From positions 248,001 to 312,000 of the forward strand of contig NZ_CP018477.1 in assembly GCF_002277955.1 (NCBI RefSeq): a DNA stretch of 64,000 bases, given 5' to 3'. A program made the position numbers and the translations under genes. The stretch comes from Thermogutta terrifontis (GTDB taxonomy: Bacteria; Planctomycetota; Planctomycetia; Pirellulales; Thermoguttaceae). This document shows positions 36,577 to 44,994 of the stretch, one piece after another (the stretch's first letter is position 1; every line of letters begins with the position of its first letter). Below the pieces are notes generated by a model. The model was not told the DNA's origin, did not search any database, and was given only the letters and a program-made list of their open reading frames with translations.

Positions 36577-38055
36577 TTATCGGCCGCGTTTCTCCTTGCG
36601 GCGCCGCTTAAGTTCTTTTTCGCGGAGTTTGCGGAGCTTGGCCTTCTCTTCGGGACGGAGCCGCTTCCCCGTACTGCCTTTCACGCCGCGGAAGATGACG
36701 CCGGGGTCTTTCGCTGCCTGGGTCATGAGTTGGTACATCATCTGCATTCGACCGCGGAGCCCCTGGCTGGCCATTTCCCGCATGATCTGTGAGATCGGCT
36801 CAAACAGGCGCACGAGCTCGGCGACCTCCTGGGGTTTGACACCCGCCCCAGCAGCGATGCGGCGACGGCGGCTGAGATCGATGATCTCCGGCTTGCGTCG
36901 CTCTTCGGGAGTCATGGAGTCGATAATACCGCAGAGTCGGCGGAAAGCGCGGTCCGTGTCCACCTCATCGCCCATGTCTTGGAGCAACTGGGACATGCCC
37001 GGCACGAGCTGAATCACCTGGTTGAGTGGCCCCAGTCGGGTGGTTTGCTCCAACAGGCGACGAAAATCTTCGAGAGTGAATTCCCCTTTTTGCAGCCGTT
37101 CCTGCTGCCGGAGGGCTTCTTCCTGATCGATTTTCTGCCGGGCCTGTTCGATGAGCGTCATCAAATCGCCCTGGCCGAGGATTCGGCTGGCAATCCGTTC
37201 GGGATGGAACTCCTCGAGGGCGTCGGTCCCTTCGCCTGTTCCGATGAATTTGATTGGGACCCCGGTGACGTATTTCACAGAAAGGGCGGCGCCACCTCGC
37301 GCGTCGCCATCCAGTTTGGTGAGGATGACACCGTTGAGCGTGAGGGCTTCGTGGAACGCCCGGGCGCTGTTCACGGCGTCCTGGCCCGTCATGGCGTCCA
37401 CAACCAGATAGACCTGGTCCGGCTGGATGAGGCGGTCGATGGCAGCCAGTTGATTCATGAGGGCCTGATCCACGTGCAGTCGGCCGGCGGTATCCAGAAT
37501 GGCCACGTTTGCTCCGAGGGCGGGCATCTGTCGGAGGGCGTTGCGGCAGACCACGAGAGGATCGGTGGCGCCTTTTTCGACGTACACCGGCGCACCGATT
37601 TTTTCGCCAAGAATCTGAAGTTGTTCGATAGCGGCGGGGCGCTGGAGGTCGGCCGCCACCAGCATCGGTTTGTAACCCCGTTGCTGGAGGTAACGTCCCA
37701 GCTTGGCCGCCGTGGTCGTCTTCCCAGATCCCTGAAGACCGCACAACATAATCGTGGACCCCGAGGGCTTGAGATGAAGGTCGTGGTCCACGGGGCCCAT
37801 CAGGGCAACAAGCTGTTCATAAACAATGGTGAGGAGTTGCTGGGTGGGACGCAGGGACCGCATGACCCGCTCGCCCAGGGCCTCCTGCGAAACTTTTTCG
37901 ATGAAGGCCTTGACGACCGGCAGGCTCACGTCGGCTTCGAGAAGGGCCTGCTGAACAAGGCGCAGCCCTTCCCGCATGTTGGACTCCGTGAGCTTGCCCT
38001 GACCGGCCAGGGTGCGGATCGCTTCGTACAGACCAGCCTGGAGTTTTTCAAACAT
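36577..38055 (-). CDS. ffh: Signal recognition particle protein Ffh
   Basis: The GTPase that binds signal sequences together with 4.5S RNA and delivers ribosomes to FtsY at the membrane. Order in the 492 residues: N domain (LRLVQQALLEADVSLPVVKAF), G domain with GLQGSGKTTTAAKL, DLQRPAAIEQL, DTAGRLHVDQ, TKLDGDARGGAALS and GTGEG, then a methionine-rich M domain (MTLIEQ, IQLVPGMSQLLQDMG, SMTPEERRKPEII, SRRRRIAAGAG, MMYQLM). It ends in a basic KRRRKEKRGR tail. The length is normal. It stands alone on the minus strand, flanked by repeat-rich spacers. Confidence 0.97.
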   Translation of the reverse strand: MFEKLQAGLYEAIRTLAGQGKLTESNMREGLRLVQQALLEADVSLPVVKAFIEKVSQEALGERVMRSLRPTQQLLTIVYEQLVALMGPVDHDLHLKPSGSTIMLCGLQGSGKTTTAAKLGRYLQQRGYKPMLVAADLQRPAAIEQLQILGEKIGAPVYVEKGATDPLVVCRNALRQMPALGANVAILDTAGRLHVDQALMNQLAAIDRLIQPDQVYLVVDAMTGQDAVNSARAFHEALTLNGVILTKLDGDARGGAALSVKYVTGVPIKFIGTGEGTDALEEFHPERIASRILGQGDLMTLIEQARQKIDQEEALRQQERLQKGEFTLEDFRRLLEQTTRLGPLNQVIQLVPGMSQLLQDMGDEVDTDRAFRRLCGIIDSMTPEERRKPEIIDLSRRRRIAAGAGVKPQEVAELVRLFEPISQIMREMASQGLRGRMQMMYQLMTQAAKDPGVIFRGVKGSTGKRLRPEEKAKLRKLREKELKRRRKEKRGR

Positions 38056-38720
38056 AAACCCGAATCCTCACCAGTGTGCCCCTCAAAAAACAGATGGAGA
38101 AAACCCTGCTCGAGTGATGCGGCCCGACGGGGTGAAAGCGGTCGATCGCCCTTCAGGTCTAGGGGATTCCTTCGCTGCGCGACACGACCACCCCGGGTGC
38201 CCCGGTTTGGGATGGTCCCACCGCGTCAACCGCGCACATTCTCAGTTTAAGCTCATCATACTCGGGGCAGGGCCAGGCTGACAATTGGCAAAATGGCTGT
38301 CACGCGTGACTTTCATCGGAACCTTTGAATCCGCCACTTTTACATGCTGGATTCTCCCCGTTGTGCGAGAGCGAACCAAATTGGGATTGTCCAAGGTTGG
38401 ATCGCGGACCTGACAGAGAAATTGGAGGGGCCCGCCTGTCGTGCCCGCTAACCGTAAGTTCAGTCGAAGATCAGTGGGGGTGATTTGTGAATTGCCCCCG
38501 ACATGAATCCAAACGAATAGCATTGTGCCGCGCGAGTCGCCGTGAAGTGGCGGAGTTGGCAAGCAGGTCCCTGCGGAGCGGGGAGTGGCGATTCATGAAT
38601 CGCCAATGGATCGCAGGGTGATACGGCCTTTTTTGCCTGCTCTGATGGGACCATCACGAATGGTCCCTACTGACAGGGTATCGACTGGGGGCGCAATCAG
38701 AGATTCTCGCCCGACAACGC
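38056..38720. other. Spacer with degenerate repeat remnants
   Basis: No gene is supported. There are worn A-type remnants near 38400-38455, a short B core GGCGATTCATGAATCGCC (38587-38604), and an imperfect palindrome at 38647-38669 (GGGACCATCACGAATGGTCCC). Confidence 0.55.
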
Positions 38721-38749
38721 TTGATTAGGCCTGTATTCCAGCGTAAGAT
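38721..38749 (+). promoter_or_regulatory. Candidate feo promoter
   Basis: TTGATT (38721-38726), 17 bases, then TAAGAT (38744-38749). The predicted start near 38756 falls at the edge of the Fur-like box. Confidence 0.45.
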
Positions 38750-38758
38750 AATGGCAGG

Positions 38759-38777
38759 GTAAATGAGAATTAATCTC
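38759..38777. promoter_or_regulatory. Fur-like operator ahead of feoA
   Basis: The sequence gtaaatgagaattaatctc matches 13 of 19 positions of the classical Fur consensus and contains the palindrome TGAGA-ATTAA-TCTCA. It overlaps the predicted transcription start of the ferrous-iron uptake operon, the right place for iron-dependent repression. Confidence 0.5.
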
Positions 38778-38936
38778 AACAACTAGACTTTATTGAGACA
38801 TTAACGGTAATGGGGTGCTGAATTGCTGGAATGATTGCGGCGGGCTTGATTTGAGTCGGATATCGGCGTTTGCCGTGTTGCGGAACCGCAATTTTTAAGC
38901 CGTCTCCCGTGGCAACAAGTGAATCACGAGGCCGCC

Positions 38937-39353
38937 ATGATTGGATTTGCGTGGAGGAGAGGAAAATTTTGGGGGGATGTTGCCCAGGCTGGTGAGACAT
39001 TGCTGGCTGACTTGCAGGCCGGGCAGTCCGCGCGCATTACAGCCTTGGACGGGCCTCCGGAGGTAGTTCATCGCTTGCAGGAGTTGGGGCTTCGGCCGGG
39101 GACGGTGGTGCGTGTTTTTCGGCCGGGAAATCCGTGTATCGTGTGGCTGGGAGGGAGTAAGCTGGGCGTTCGCATGGACGACGACGTGCGAATCCTCGTG
39201 GAAGCATTGCCGGGACATCACGGGCATCCTCACCGGCATCGCCACGGGTGGGGATCGGATCCATCCTCGCAGATGGAATCGGTTGCAACGGCTCCGAAGG
39301 CAACTCCCGAGAATTCTTCGGCCGGCACGGCCGGAGAATCGCAGACGCGCTGA
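38937..39353 (+). CDS. feoA: FeoA-domain protein
   Basis: Small SH3-like accessory protein of ferrous-iron uptake, thought to act on the cytosolic side of FeoB. The core LQAGQSARITALDGPPEVVH to LQELGLRPGTVVRVFRPG and SKLGVRMDDDVRILVE is a complete FeoA domain (residues about 24-92). A His-rich stretch (HHGHPHRHRHG) and a low-complexity tail of about 40 residues follow. The His run could bind metal. ATG at 38937 is chosen. GTG at 38919 is an alternative adding six residues. feoB follows after 139 bases. Confidence 0.88.
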   Translation: MIGFAWRRGKFWGDVAQAGETLLADLQAGQSARITALDGPPEVVHRLQELGLRPGTVVRVFRPGNPCIVWLGGSKLGVRMDDDVRILVEALPGHHGHPHRHRHGWGSDPSSQMESVATAPKATPENSSAGTAGESQTR

Positions 39354-39492
39354 CCTTCCGACCCGATGCCGGCGGGAAGCCGCGGCATGCCTGTCTCTCC
39401 ATGGGTGTAGCGTGTTTGCGATTTGATGCCCGTGGCGAAAAAATCTAACCGAGAAATCCCTGCGAAGTCTGCTCGAGGCCGGTTGGCCTGCC

Positions 39493-41799
39493 ATGACACG
39501 CGTGACCGCACCCAAAAAGTGTGTTTCGGTTGCCCTGGTCGGGAATCCCAACACGGGAAAATCCACGCTTTTCAGCGCGCTGGTTGGGGTGTACCAACGG
39601 GTGGGGAACTATCCCGGCGTGACGGTGGAAAAGCGGACTGGCCGATTCGAGTTCCAAAATCAAACATTCGAGGTTATCGATCTTCCCGGCCTCTACAGTC
39701 TTTCTCCCCGCTCTCGGGATGAATTGGTGGCGGTCAATGTGTTGCTTGGCCGAGAGCCGGGCGTGGAGCCCGTCGACGTAATTGTCTGCGTGGTGGATGC
39801 CTCCAATCTGGAGCGCAATCTTTACCTGGTAAGCCAGCTTTTGGAGTTGGGGTTGCCCATGGTGGTGGCCCTGACGATGGTCGACGTAGCGGAACGCCAG
39901 GGCATTCAGATCGACGTGGAGGAGTTGAGCCGCCGCCTTGGTGTGCCGGTGGTTCCTGTTCAAGCTCATCGCGGAATCGGCGTGGGACGGGTTCGGCAGG
40001 TCCTTCACGGATTGATTGAGAAGGGAATACCGCCGTCTCCGCGGTCACCGCTTCCCCGGGAAGTCCAGTTGGAGATTGAACGGATCTTCGAAGATTTGGA
40101 GAGTCGTGGCCTGCTTGCCCGAATTTTCGAGCCAGCCAGTGAAGACAGTCGGGCGTCACACTCTCATCGCAGTCCCGCCATTCTCCGGTTCTGGCTGGAG
40201 CGGCTCCTTTTGGACGCGGGCGGATTTCTCCGTCAGAATGTCTTGGATGGCAAGCATCCGGATGTGCTGAAACTTTTGGTTGAATCGCAGCAGCGGTTGG
40301 AACAGGCGGGCTTCGCCGTTCCGGAAGACGAGACGCATTTCCGCTATGAATGGGTCCGTCAATTGCTTGAGGGAGTCGTCAAAGCACCGGAGCAGCCCCG
40401 CATAACGTTGACGGACCGCCTGGACGCCGTGCTCACCCATCGTGTTTGGGGGCTGATGATTTTTGCCGCCGTCATGCTGCTCATGTTCCAGGCGGTGTTT
40501 CGGCTGGCAGAGCCGTTCAATCGGGTCATTGATTTCGGGGTGCAAAGCTGCGCTGCTCTGGTAAGATCGCAGCTCCAGCCGGGGGCTTTCCGGGATCTGC
40601 TGGTGGACGGGGTCATCAGTGGGGTGGGAGCGGTGCTCACCTTCATCCCTCAAATTGCGATCCTGTTTATCTTTATTGCCATCCTGGAGGATTGCGGTTA
40701 CGTGGCGCGGGCGGCGGTACTCATGGACCGTTTCATGTCCCGCATCGGCCTGAGCGGCAAATCGTTCATCCCAATGCTTTCCAGCTTTGCATGTGCGGTG
40801 CCCGGCATCATGGCCACGCGGACCATCGATAACGAGCGCGACCGCCTGACGACGATTCTCGTCACGCCGCTTTTGACGTGTTCTGCTCGATTGCCGGTGT
40901 ATGCCCTGTTGATAGCCGTCTTTATTCCGGATTATCGATATCTGGGTGGTGTCGTGGGTTTGCAGGGGCTGGTTCTGGCGAGCCTGTACGTGCTGGGGGT
41001 GGCGACTGCGGTGACAGTGGCTCTGCTCCTTAAGCGAACAATCTTCCGCGGTCGGTCGCCCACCTTCGTGATCGAACTTCCCAGCTATAAATGGCCGTCT
41101 CCGCGGACGGTTATTTTGCGGGTATGGGAGCGGGTGGTCGTCTTCCTGCGCAATGCCGGGACGATCATCGCGGCGATTTCGGTGCTGGTTTGGGCAGCGC
41201 TGTATTACCCGCATGATTCCGCAAGTATCGATAGGAATCTGCTCAACCGCCAGGCTGAATTGCGGGTCTTGATCGAGACGCTTCCCCCGGAATCACCACA
41301 ACGTGAGGCCTGGGAGAAGGAACTCGATCAAGTCGGTGCGGAAATCGCGGCAGCCTACCAGCGCAATAGCATCCTGGGACGAATGGGACGGGCGATTGAG
41401 CCGATCTTCCGTCCGTTGGGTTGGGACTGGCGAATTGGGACGGCGGTTCTGGCCTCGTTTCCCGCCAGGGAAGTGGTGGTTGCGACTTTGGGGGTGATGT
41501 TTAATTTGGGAGATATTTCCTCGGACGATGTCACGTCCAGCCAGGAACTCCATGCTCGGCTGCGCTCCGCTACTCGGGAGGGAAGCAATGAGCCGGTATT
41601 CAATATCCCTGTGGCCCTGTCCCTGATGGTCTTTTACGCTTTGTGTGCCCAGTGTGCTGCCACTTTGGCGGTTATCCGCCGGGAAACGAATAGCTGGCGC
41701 TGGCCGGTTTTCACATTTGCCTACATGACCACGCTGGCCTATCTCGGAGCACTTGTCACATATCAATTGGCCAGTAGAATTTTAACAGGTGGAGCCTGA
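39493..41799 (+). CDS. feoB: Ferrous iron transporter FeoB
   Basis: GTPase-coupled Fe2+ importer in the cytoplasmic membrane. The N-terminal G domain has GNPNTGKST (17-25), YPGVTVEK in switch I, DLPGLYSL (63-70), and the G4 motif as TMVD (128-131), where most FeoB proteins have NMxD. A helical spacer domain follows. The membrane part contains GVGAVLTFIPQIAILFIFIA and EDCGYVARAAVLMDR (first Gate), then SFACAVPGIMATRTI, LLTCSARLPVYALLI and a second gate region with FPAREVVVATLGVMF. At 768 residues it is full length. It is followed after 41 bases by the small Cys-rich peptide gene. Confidence 0.95.
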   Translation: MTRVTAPKKCVSVALVGNPNTGKSTLFSALVGVYQRVGNYPGVTVEKRTGRFEFQNQTFEVIDLPGLYSLSPRSRDELVAVNVLLGREPGVEPVDVIVCVVDASNLERNLYLVSQLLELGLPMVVALTMVDVAERQGIQIDVEELSRRLGVPVVPVQAHRGIGVGRVRQVLHGLIEKGIPPSPRSPLPREVQLEIERIFEDLESRGLLARIFEPASEDSRASHSHRSPAILRFWLERLLLDAGGFLRQNVLDGKHPDVLKLLVESQQRLEQAGFAVPEDETHFRYEWVRQLLEGVVKAPEQPRITLTDRLDAVLTHRVWGLMIFAAVMLLMFQAVFRLAEPFNRVIDFGVQSCAALVRSQLQPGAFRDLLVDGVISGVGAVLTFIPQIAILFIFIAILEDCGYVARAAVLMDRFMSRIGLSGKSFIPMLSSFACAVPGIMATRTIDNERDRLTTILVTPLLTCSARLPVYALLIAVFIPDYRYLGGVVGLQGLVLASLYVLGVATAVTVALLLKRTIFRGRSPTFVIELPSYKWPSPRTVILRVWERVVVFLRNAGTIIAAISVLVWAALYYPHDSASIDRNLLNRQAELRVLIETLPPESPQREAWEKELDQVGAEIAAAYQRNSILGRMGRAIEPIFRPLGWDWRIGTAVLASFPAREVVVATLGVMFNLGDISSDDVTSSQELHARLRSATREGSNEPVFNIPVALSLMVFYALCAQCAATLAVIRRETNSWRWPVFTFAYMTTLAYLGALVTYQLASRILTGGA

Positions 41800-41840
41800 C
41801 AAATTTGCGGCATCCTCCTTTGCGGTGGAGGTCCCGAATT

Positions 41841-42014
41841 GTGAGCGAGTTGGGTACTCATCTGAACATCATGTGGCAGGACGTGGCGGCCTGGCTGACG
41901 GTCGTCGTGGCGGCTGTGTATGTCATTTGGTATTTCCGCCGCGGCGAAGGTGGCCATTCAGTGGGGTGCAGCGGTTGCAGCCACTGCCCGATGCTGAGCG
42001 AGATCCAGCGCTGA
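41841..42014 (+). CDS. FeoB-associated Cys-rich membrane peptide
   Basis: A 57-residue protein of the type often found next to feoB. A single membrane span (VAAWLTVVVAAVYVIWYF) is followed by a cytosolic or periplasmic tail with CSGCSHCP. The start is GTG at 41841, eight bases after a GGAGGT ribosome-binding site. The frame is open 36 bases further up but without a signal. Its position 41 bases after feoB, the span and the Cys cluster all match PF12669-like FeoB-associated proteins. The role, perhaps iron handling, is not proven. Confidence 0.75.
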   Translation: MSELGTHLNIMWQDVAAWLTVVVAAVYVIWYFRRGEGGHSVGCSGCSHCPMLSEIQR

Positions 42015-42075
42015 GCGCGCTGAAGCGAGCTTGTCTTCGATGCCAGCGAAGCCTCTTTGGTTGCTTCTCCCATTC

Positions 42076-42440
42076 GGAGGGACCCGCCTGTCTCCGTTTT
42101 TCGACGTTGGATCATCTATTCCCTTGCACCGGGCACGACAAGCGTGCCCCTCCGTTCCGAAGGAACGTCATTCGGAGGGACCTGCTTGTCAGGTCCGGTT
42201 CCCAAGCTTGGATCATCCGCTTGACCAATCAAGCCCCGACGGCTCAGTTCGGTTGCGGGTTAAACGGTAGGGGCAATTCATGAATTGCCCCTACGATCTC
42301 GGAGGGACCTTTTCCGGAGGGACCCGCTTGTCGGGTCCGTTTTTCGACGTTGGATCATCCATTTCCTTGCCTCGGGCACGACAAGCGTGTTCCTCCGACC
42401 TTTCGGAGGAACCTGCCTGTCGCGTCCGCCTGGTGCGAGA
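42076..42440. repeat. A-type repeats with a perfect B palindrome
   Basis: A units at 42076-42197 and 42300-42430 flank a perfect 28-bp B palindrome at 42267-42294. One A unit here contains the clearest spacer, CGACGTTGGATCATCCAT, with an internal GGATCATCC palindrome-like core. Confidence 0.85.
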
Positions 42441-42626
42441 GCCGGCTGGCGGATGTGTGATCTGTACGGAATTTGCGGAGGCGGCGAGCCTTTCCTTTTC
42501 GCGGAACAAGGCCAATGAAGCAGCATGGGCAGGCAGGATGTTCTAAACTCTTTTGGATCGCCTTCCCGCACGGGGGAGGGACACAAACCAACCAGCGGAA
42601 CTGGCCCGAGGTCTGCCTGAAGCCGA

Positions 42627-44318
42627 ATGCATCCTCCGTGGGAAAAAACTTTTGATTGGCTGGGAACGACTGGAAACCGCGCGGCGGTTGAGCTCCTCCT
42701 TCGCGCACTGAAGTCCGAAACCCTGGGGATCCGCCGGGCGGCTCTGCTGGCCCTGATGCGCAGGCCCGAGAAAGACGCCCACCTCGTGGTGCTCCAGGAG
42801 ATCGACCGCACCGACGACGGCTGGCGGGATTGTTTCAAGACGCTTCCCAGCGCTTTCCAGGAATTCCTCCGCGACCAACTGGTTCACGGAGATCCCAATC
42901 GGCGGCGAGAAGTCTGCCAGTTTCTCGTGGATACAGATCAATTTGACTTCGTCCCGCTACTCGCTCATCTGCTCGAAAACCGCAAGGTGGAGCCACGGGA
43001 TGCACTTGCCAGCACACTTCACGCCCTGTGCCGCAAACTGGGGACGCTGGTGGAAACCTCGCCGGCGGGGAATGAAGCAACGCACATCATGCGGACCGCC
43101 GAGCAGGTTCGTCGGGCTCTCAATATTGCGGCGGATCGCTATGCCAAGCATGAAGCCCCCGAAATCCTGGAGAGTTTGCTCTTGCTTTCGACGGGCTATT
43201 CTCGCCTGTTTTTGGAAATCATTCGGCAGCCGGGCCATGCCGCGCGGGGTGTGTTACTGCATCTGCTGACGACCGACACGTCCTCGGCAACGCTGAAAGT
43301 GCTGTGCGATTTTCTCAACCAGCCGGACGCCCCCCAGGAAGTATTGCGGATTATTTCGCGGCGGGCAGATCTGCCGTTCCTCCGCCATTGGCTCCACACG
43401 GTAAGCAGACCTTTGCCCGCCACAGTTCGACGGCACCTGAAGTCTTTGCGGTCTTTGAAGTTGCTGGAAAACCTGGAGGGCTTGCTGCCAATTCTTGACG
43501 AAACGGAGCAGAGTGCGCTGGTGGAAATAGTCGTCCATTCTGGAGTGTCGCGACAGGAGGCCCTTCGCGTTGTTGGCAAGGTTTTGACCGAGGGCCTGCC
43601 AGGGGCACGTCGCGCCGCGGCCGAGGCGCTGGCGGATTTCCACGGTGCCGAGGCCAATGAACTGGCATTGCGGGCGATGTCAGATCCCGATCCGCTGGTG
43701 CAGGCGGCCATTCTGCCTCAGTTGCGCCAGCGCGGGGTGGTGGGGGCTTTGCCGCACATCATTCGGCTTCTGGAAAGTCCGCACCCTGCCGTTAGGAAGG
43801 CCGCCCGAAAATGTCTCCGCGAATTCAGCTTCTCGCGATTTCTTCAGGTCTGGGACCTTCTGCCTGCCGATATTCGGCAGAACACGGGGATGCTGGTGAA
43901 GCGGGTGGACGGCCGAACCTCGCTCCTGTTGAGGGCGGAGTTGCTTTCGCCGTTCCGGTTGCGGCGGTTGCGGGCGCTTTCTGTCGCCCAGGAACTCAAT
44001 TTGGTGCCGCGGGTGGAGTCTGCGATCATCCCGCTGCTGAAAGACGAGGACCACGCCGTGCGGGCGGAGGCAGCGGCTGCCCTCGCCCAAAGCGACTCCG
44101 TTTGGAGTTACCAAGCCCTGGTGGATGCCCTAGAGGACCCCAATGCGGTGGTTCGGGCAATCGCTCAGCGGAGCCTGGAGCTGCGGCGACAGCGACAGGA
44201 ATCGGCAGAGCGGTCTGCCAAGGAAACGGAAAAACCCTCCCCTTCTCAACCCACGGCGACAGCTCCCTCCTCAATGGATGCCGCCAGAGTTGCCCCGGAG
44301 AACGCTCCCAGTCCATAG
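42627..44318 (+). CDS. HEAT-repeat protein
   Basis: A 563-residue all-helical repeat protein, probably a cytosolic scaffold. HEAT-like pairs recur along the whole length: AVELLLRALKSETLGIRRAA near the start, ALRAMSDPDPLVQAAILPQL and LPHIIRLLESPHPAVRKAAR at about 345-395, then AIIPLLKDEDHAVRAEAAAA and ALVDALEDPNAVVRAIAQRS at about 470-520. A polar low-complexity tail rich in Ser, Pro and Ala ends the chain. The start at 42627 lacks a strong Shine-Dalgarno, so it could be slightly later. The next gene begins 10 bases after the stop, so the two are probably co-transcribed. The binding partner is unknown. Confidence 0.75.
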   Translation: MHPPWEKTFDWLGTTGNRAAVELLLRALKSETLGIRRAALLALMRRPEKDAHLVVLQEIDRTDDGWRDCFKTLPSAFQEFLRDQLVHGDPNRRREVCQFLVDTDQFDFVPLLAHLLENRKVEPRDALASTLHALCRKLGTLVETSPAGNEATHIMRTAEQVRRALNIAADRYAKHEAPEILESLLLLSTGYSRLFLEIIRQPGHAARGVLLHLLTTDTSSATLKVLCDFLNQPDAPQEVLRIISRRADLPFLRHWLHTVSRPLPATVRRHLKSLRSLKLLENLEGLLPILDETEQSALVEIVVHSGVSRQEALRVVGKVLTEGLPGARRAAAEALADFHGAEANELALRAMSDPDPLVQAAILPQLRQRGVVGALPHIIRLLESPHPAVRKAARKCLREFSFSRFLQVWDLLPADIRQNTGMLVKRVDGRTSLLLRAELLSPFRLRRLRALSVAQELNLVPRVESAIIPLLKDEDHAVRAEAAAALAQSDSVWSYQALVDALEDPNAVVRAIAQRSLELRRQRQESAERSAKETEKPSPSQPTATAPSSMDAARVAPENAPSP

Positions 44319-44328
44319 GGTGGTCACC

Positions 44329-44940
44329 ATGTTGTGGAAGCACAAACTCTTGTCATCGAGAATTTGCCGCCTGAATAGCGTGATGCGGCGCTGTGCTGCT
44401 CTCCTGTGGCATGGCGTTTTAGCGCTTCTTTGCGCACTCTGGGTGTTTGAACCCGCTGCGTGGGGTCAACGGACGGCCCCCCTGGAATTCCTGCGGCGGG
44501 AGTTCCAGCGGCGGCAAACGGGAGAGGTGCTGCCCACAAGCCATTGGAGATGGTACATCCTGGGAGCTCTGGCGTTGGTTGCCGTGCTGGGTGTTGCCGT
44601 GTGGATGGTGGAGCGGTTTCGCAGTCGCCGCCCCTACACCAGCCGCTGGCTCCTCTTTCTGGAACTTTGCTGGGTTCACCGATTGCGATGGCGCGAGATT
44701 TGGGAGTTGTGGGGTTGGATTCGGCGGGAAAAAATCCATCCTCCCGCCCGAATTTTCTGTGAACCCGAACTGTGGGAGGACCGTGTCGATTTTATGACCC
44801 TGGCCGCTGGTGGTCGGGATGGTTCCCCGTGGACGGCGCTCTACGAGCGGTGTTTTGGGCGGCTTACCCCGACGGCGCGAACTCTTGCCCAGGCCAGCCC
44901 GGGCAGCGCGGAACCACCGCCGAGGACTGAGGGAAACTGA
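44329..44940 (+). CDS. Membrane protein of unknown function
   Basis: A 203-residue protein I do not recognise. A basic head precedes a first hydrophobic segment (LLWHGVLALLCALWVF) that ends in AAWGQ, possibly a signal peptide. A polar stretch and a second clear span (WYILGALALVAVLGVAVWMV) follow. The C-terminal 110 residues are soluble and rich in Trp and Arg (SRWLLFLELCWVHRLRWREI). ATG at 44329 is used. ATG at 44383 would start nearer the hydrophobic segment. It follows the HEAT-repeat gene by 10 bases, suggesting a shared role. Confidence 0.6.
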   Translation: MLWKHKLLSSRICRLNSVMRRCAALLWHGVLALLCALWVFEPAAWGQRTAPLEFLRREFQRRQTGEVLPTSHWRWYILGALALVAVLGVAVWMVERFRSRRPYTSRWLLFLELCWVHRLRWREIWELWGWIRREKIHPPARIFCEPELWEDRVDFMTLAAGGRDGSPWTALYERCFGRLTPTARTLAQASPGSAEPPPRTEGN

Positions 44941-44994
44941 GCGCGCAGGTGCAGGTCCAGCTCCCGCAGGACGCGCGGCAATCCAGGGACGATG

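Noticed and set aside
36979-38250. A 423-codon open frame opposite ffh
   Set aside because: It is a shadow of ffh, without ribosome-binding site or family motif.
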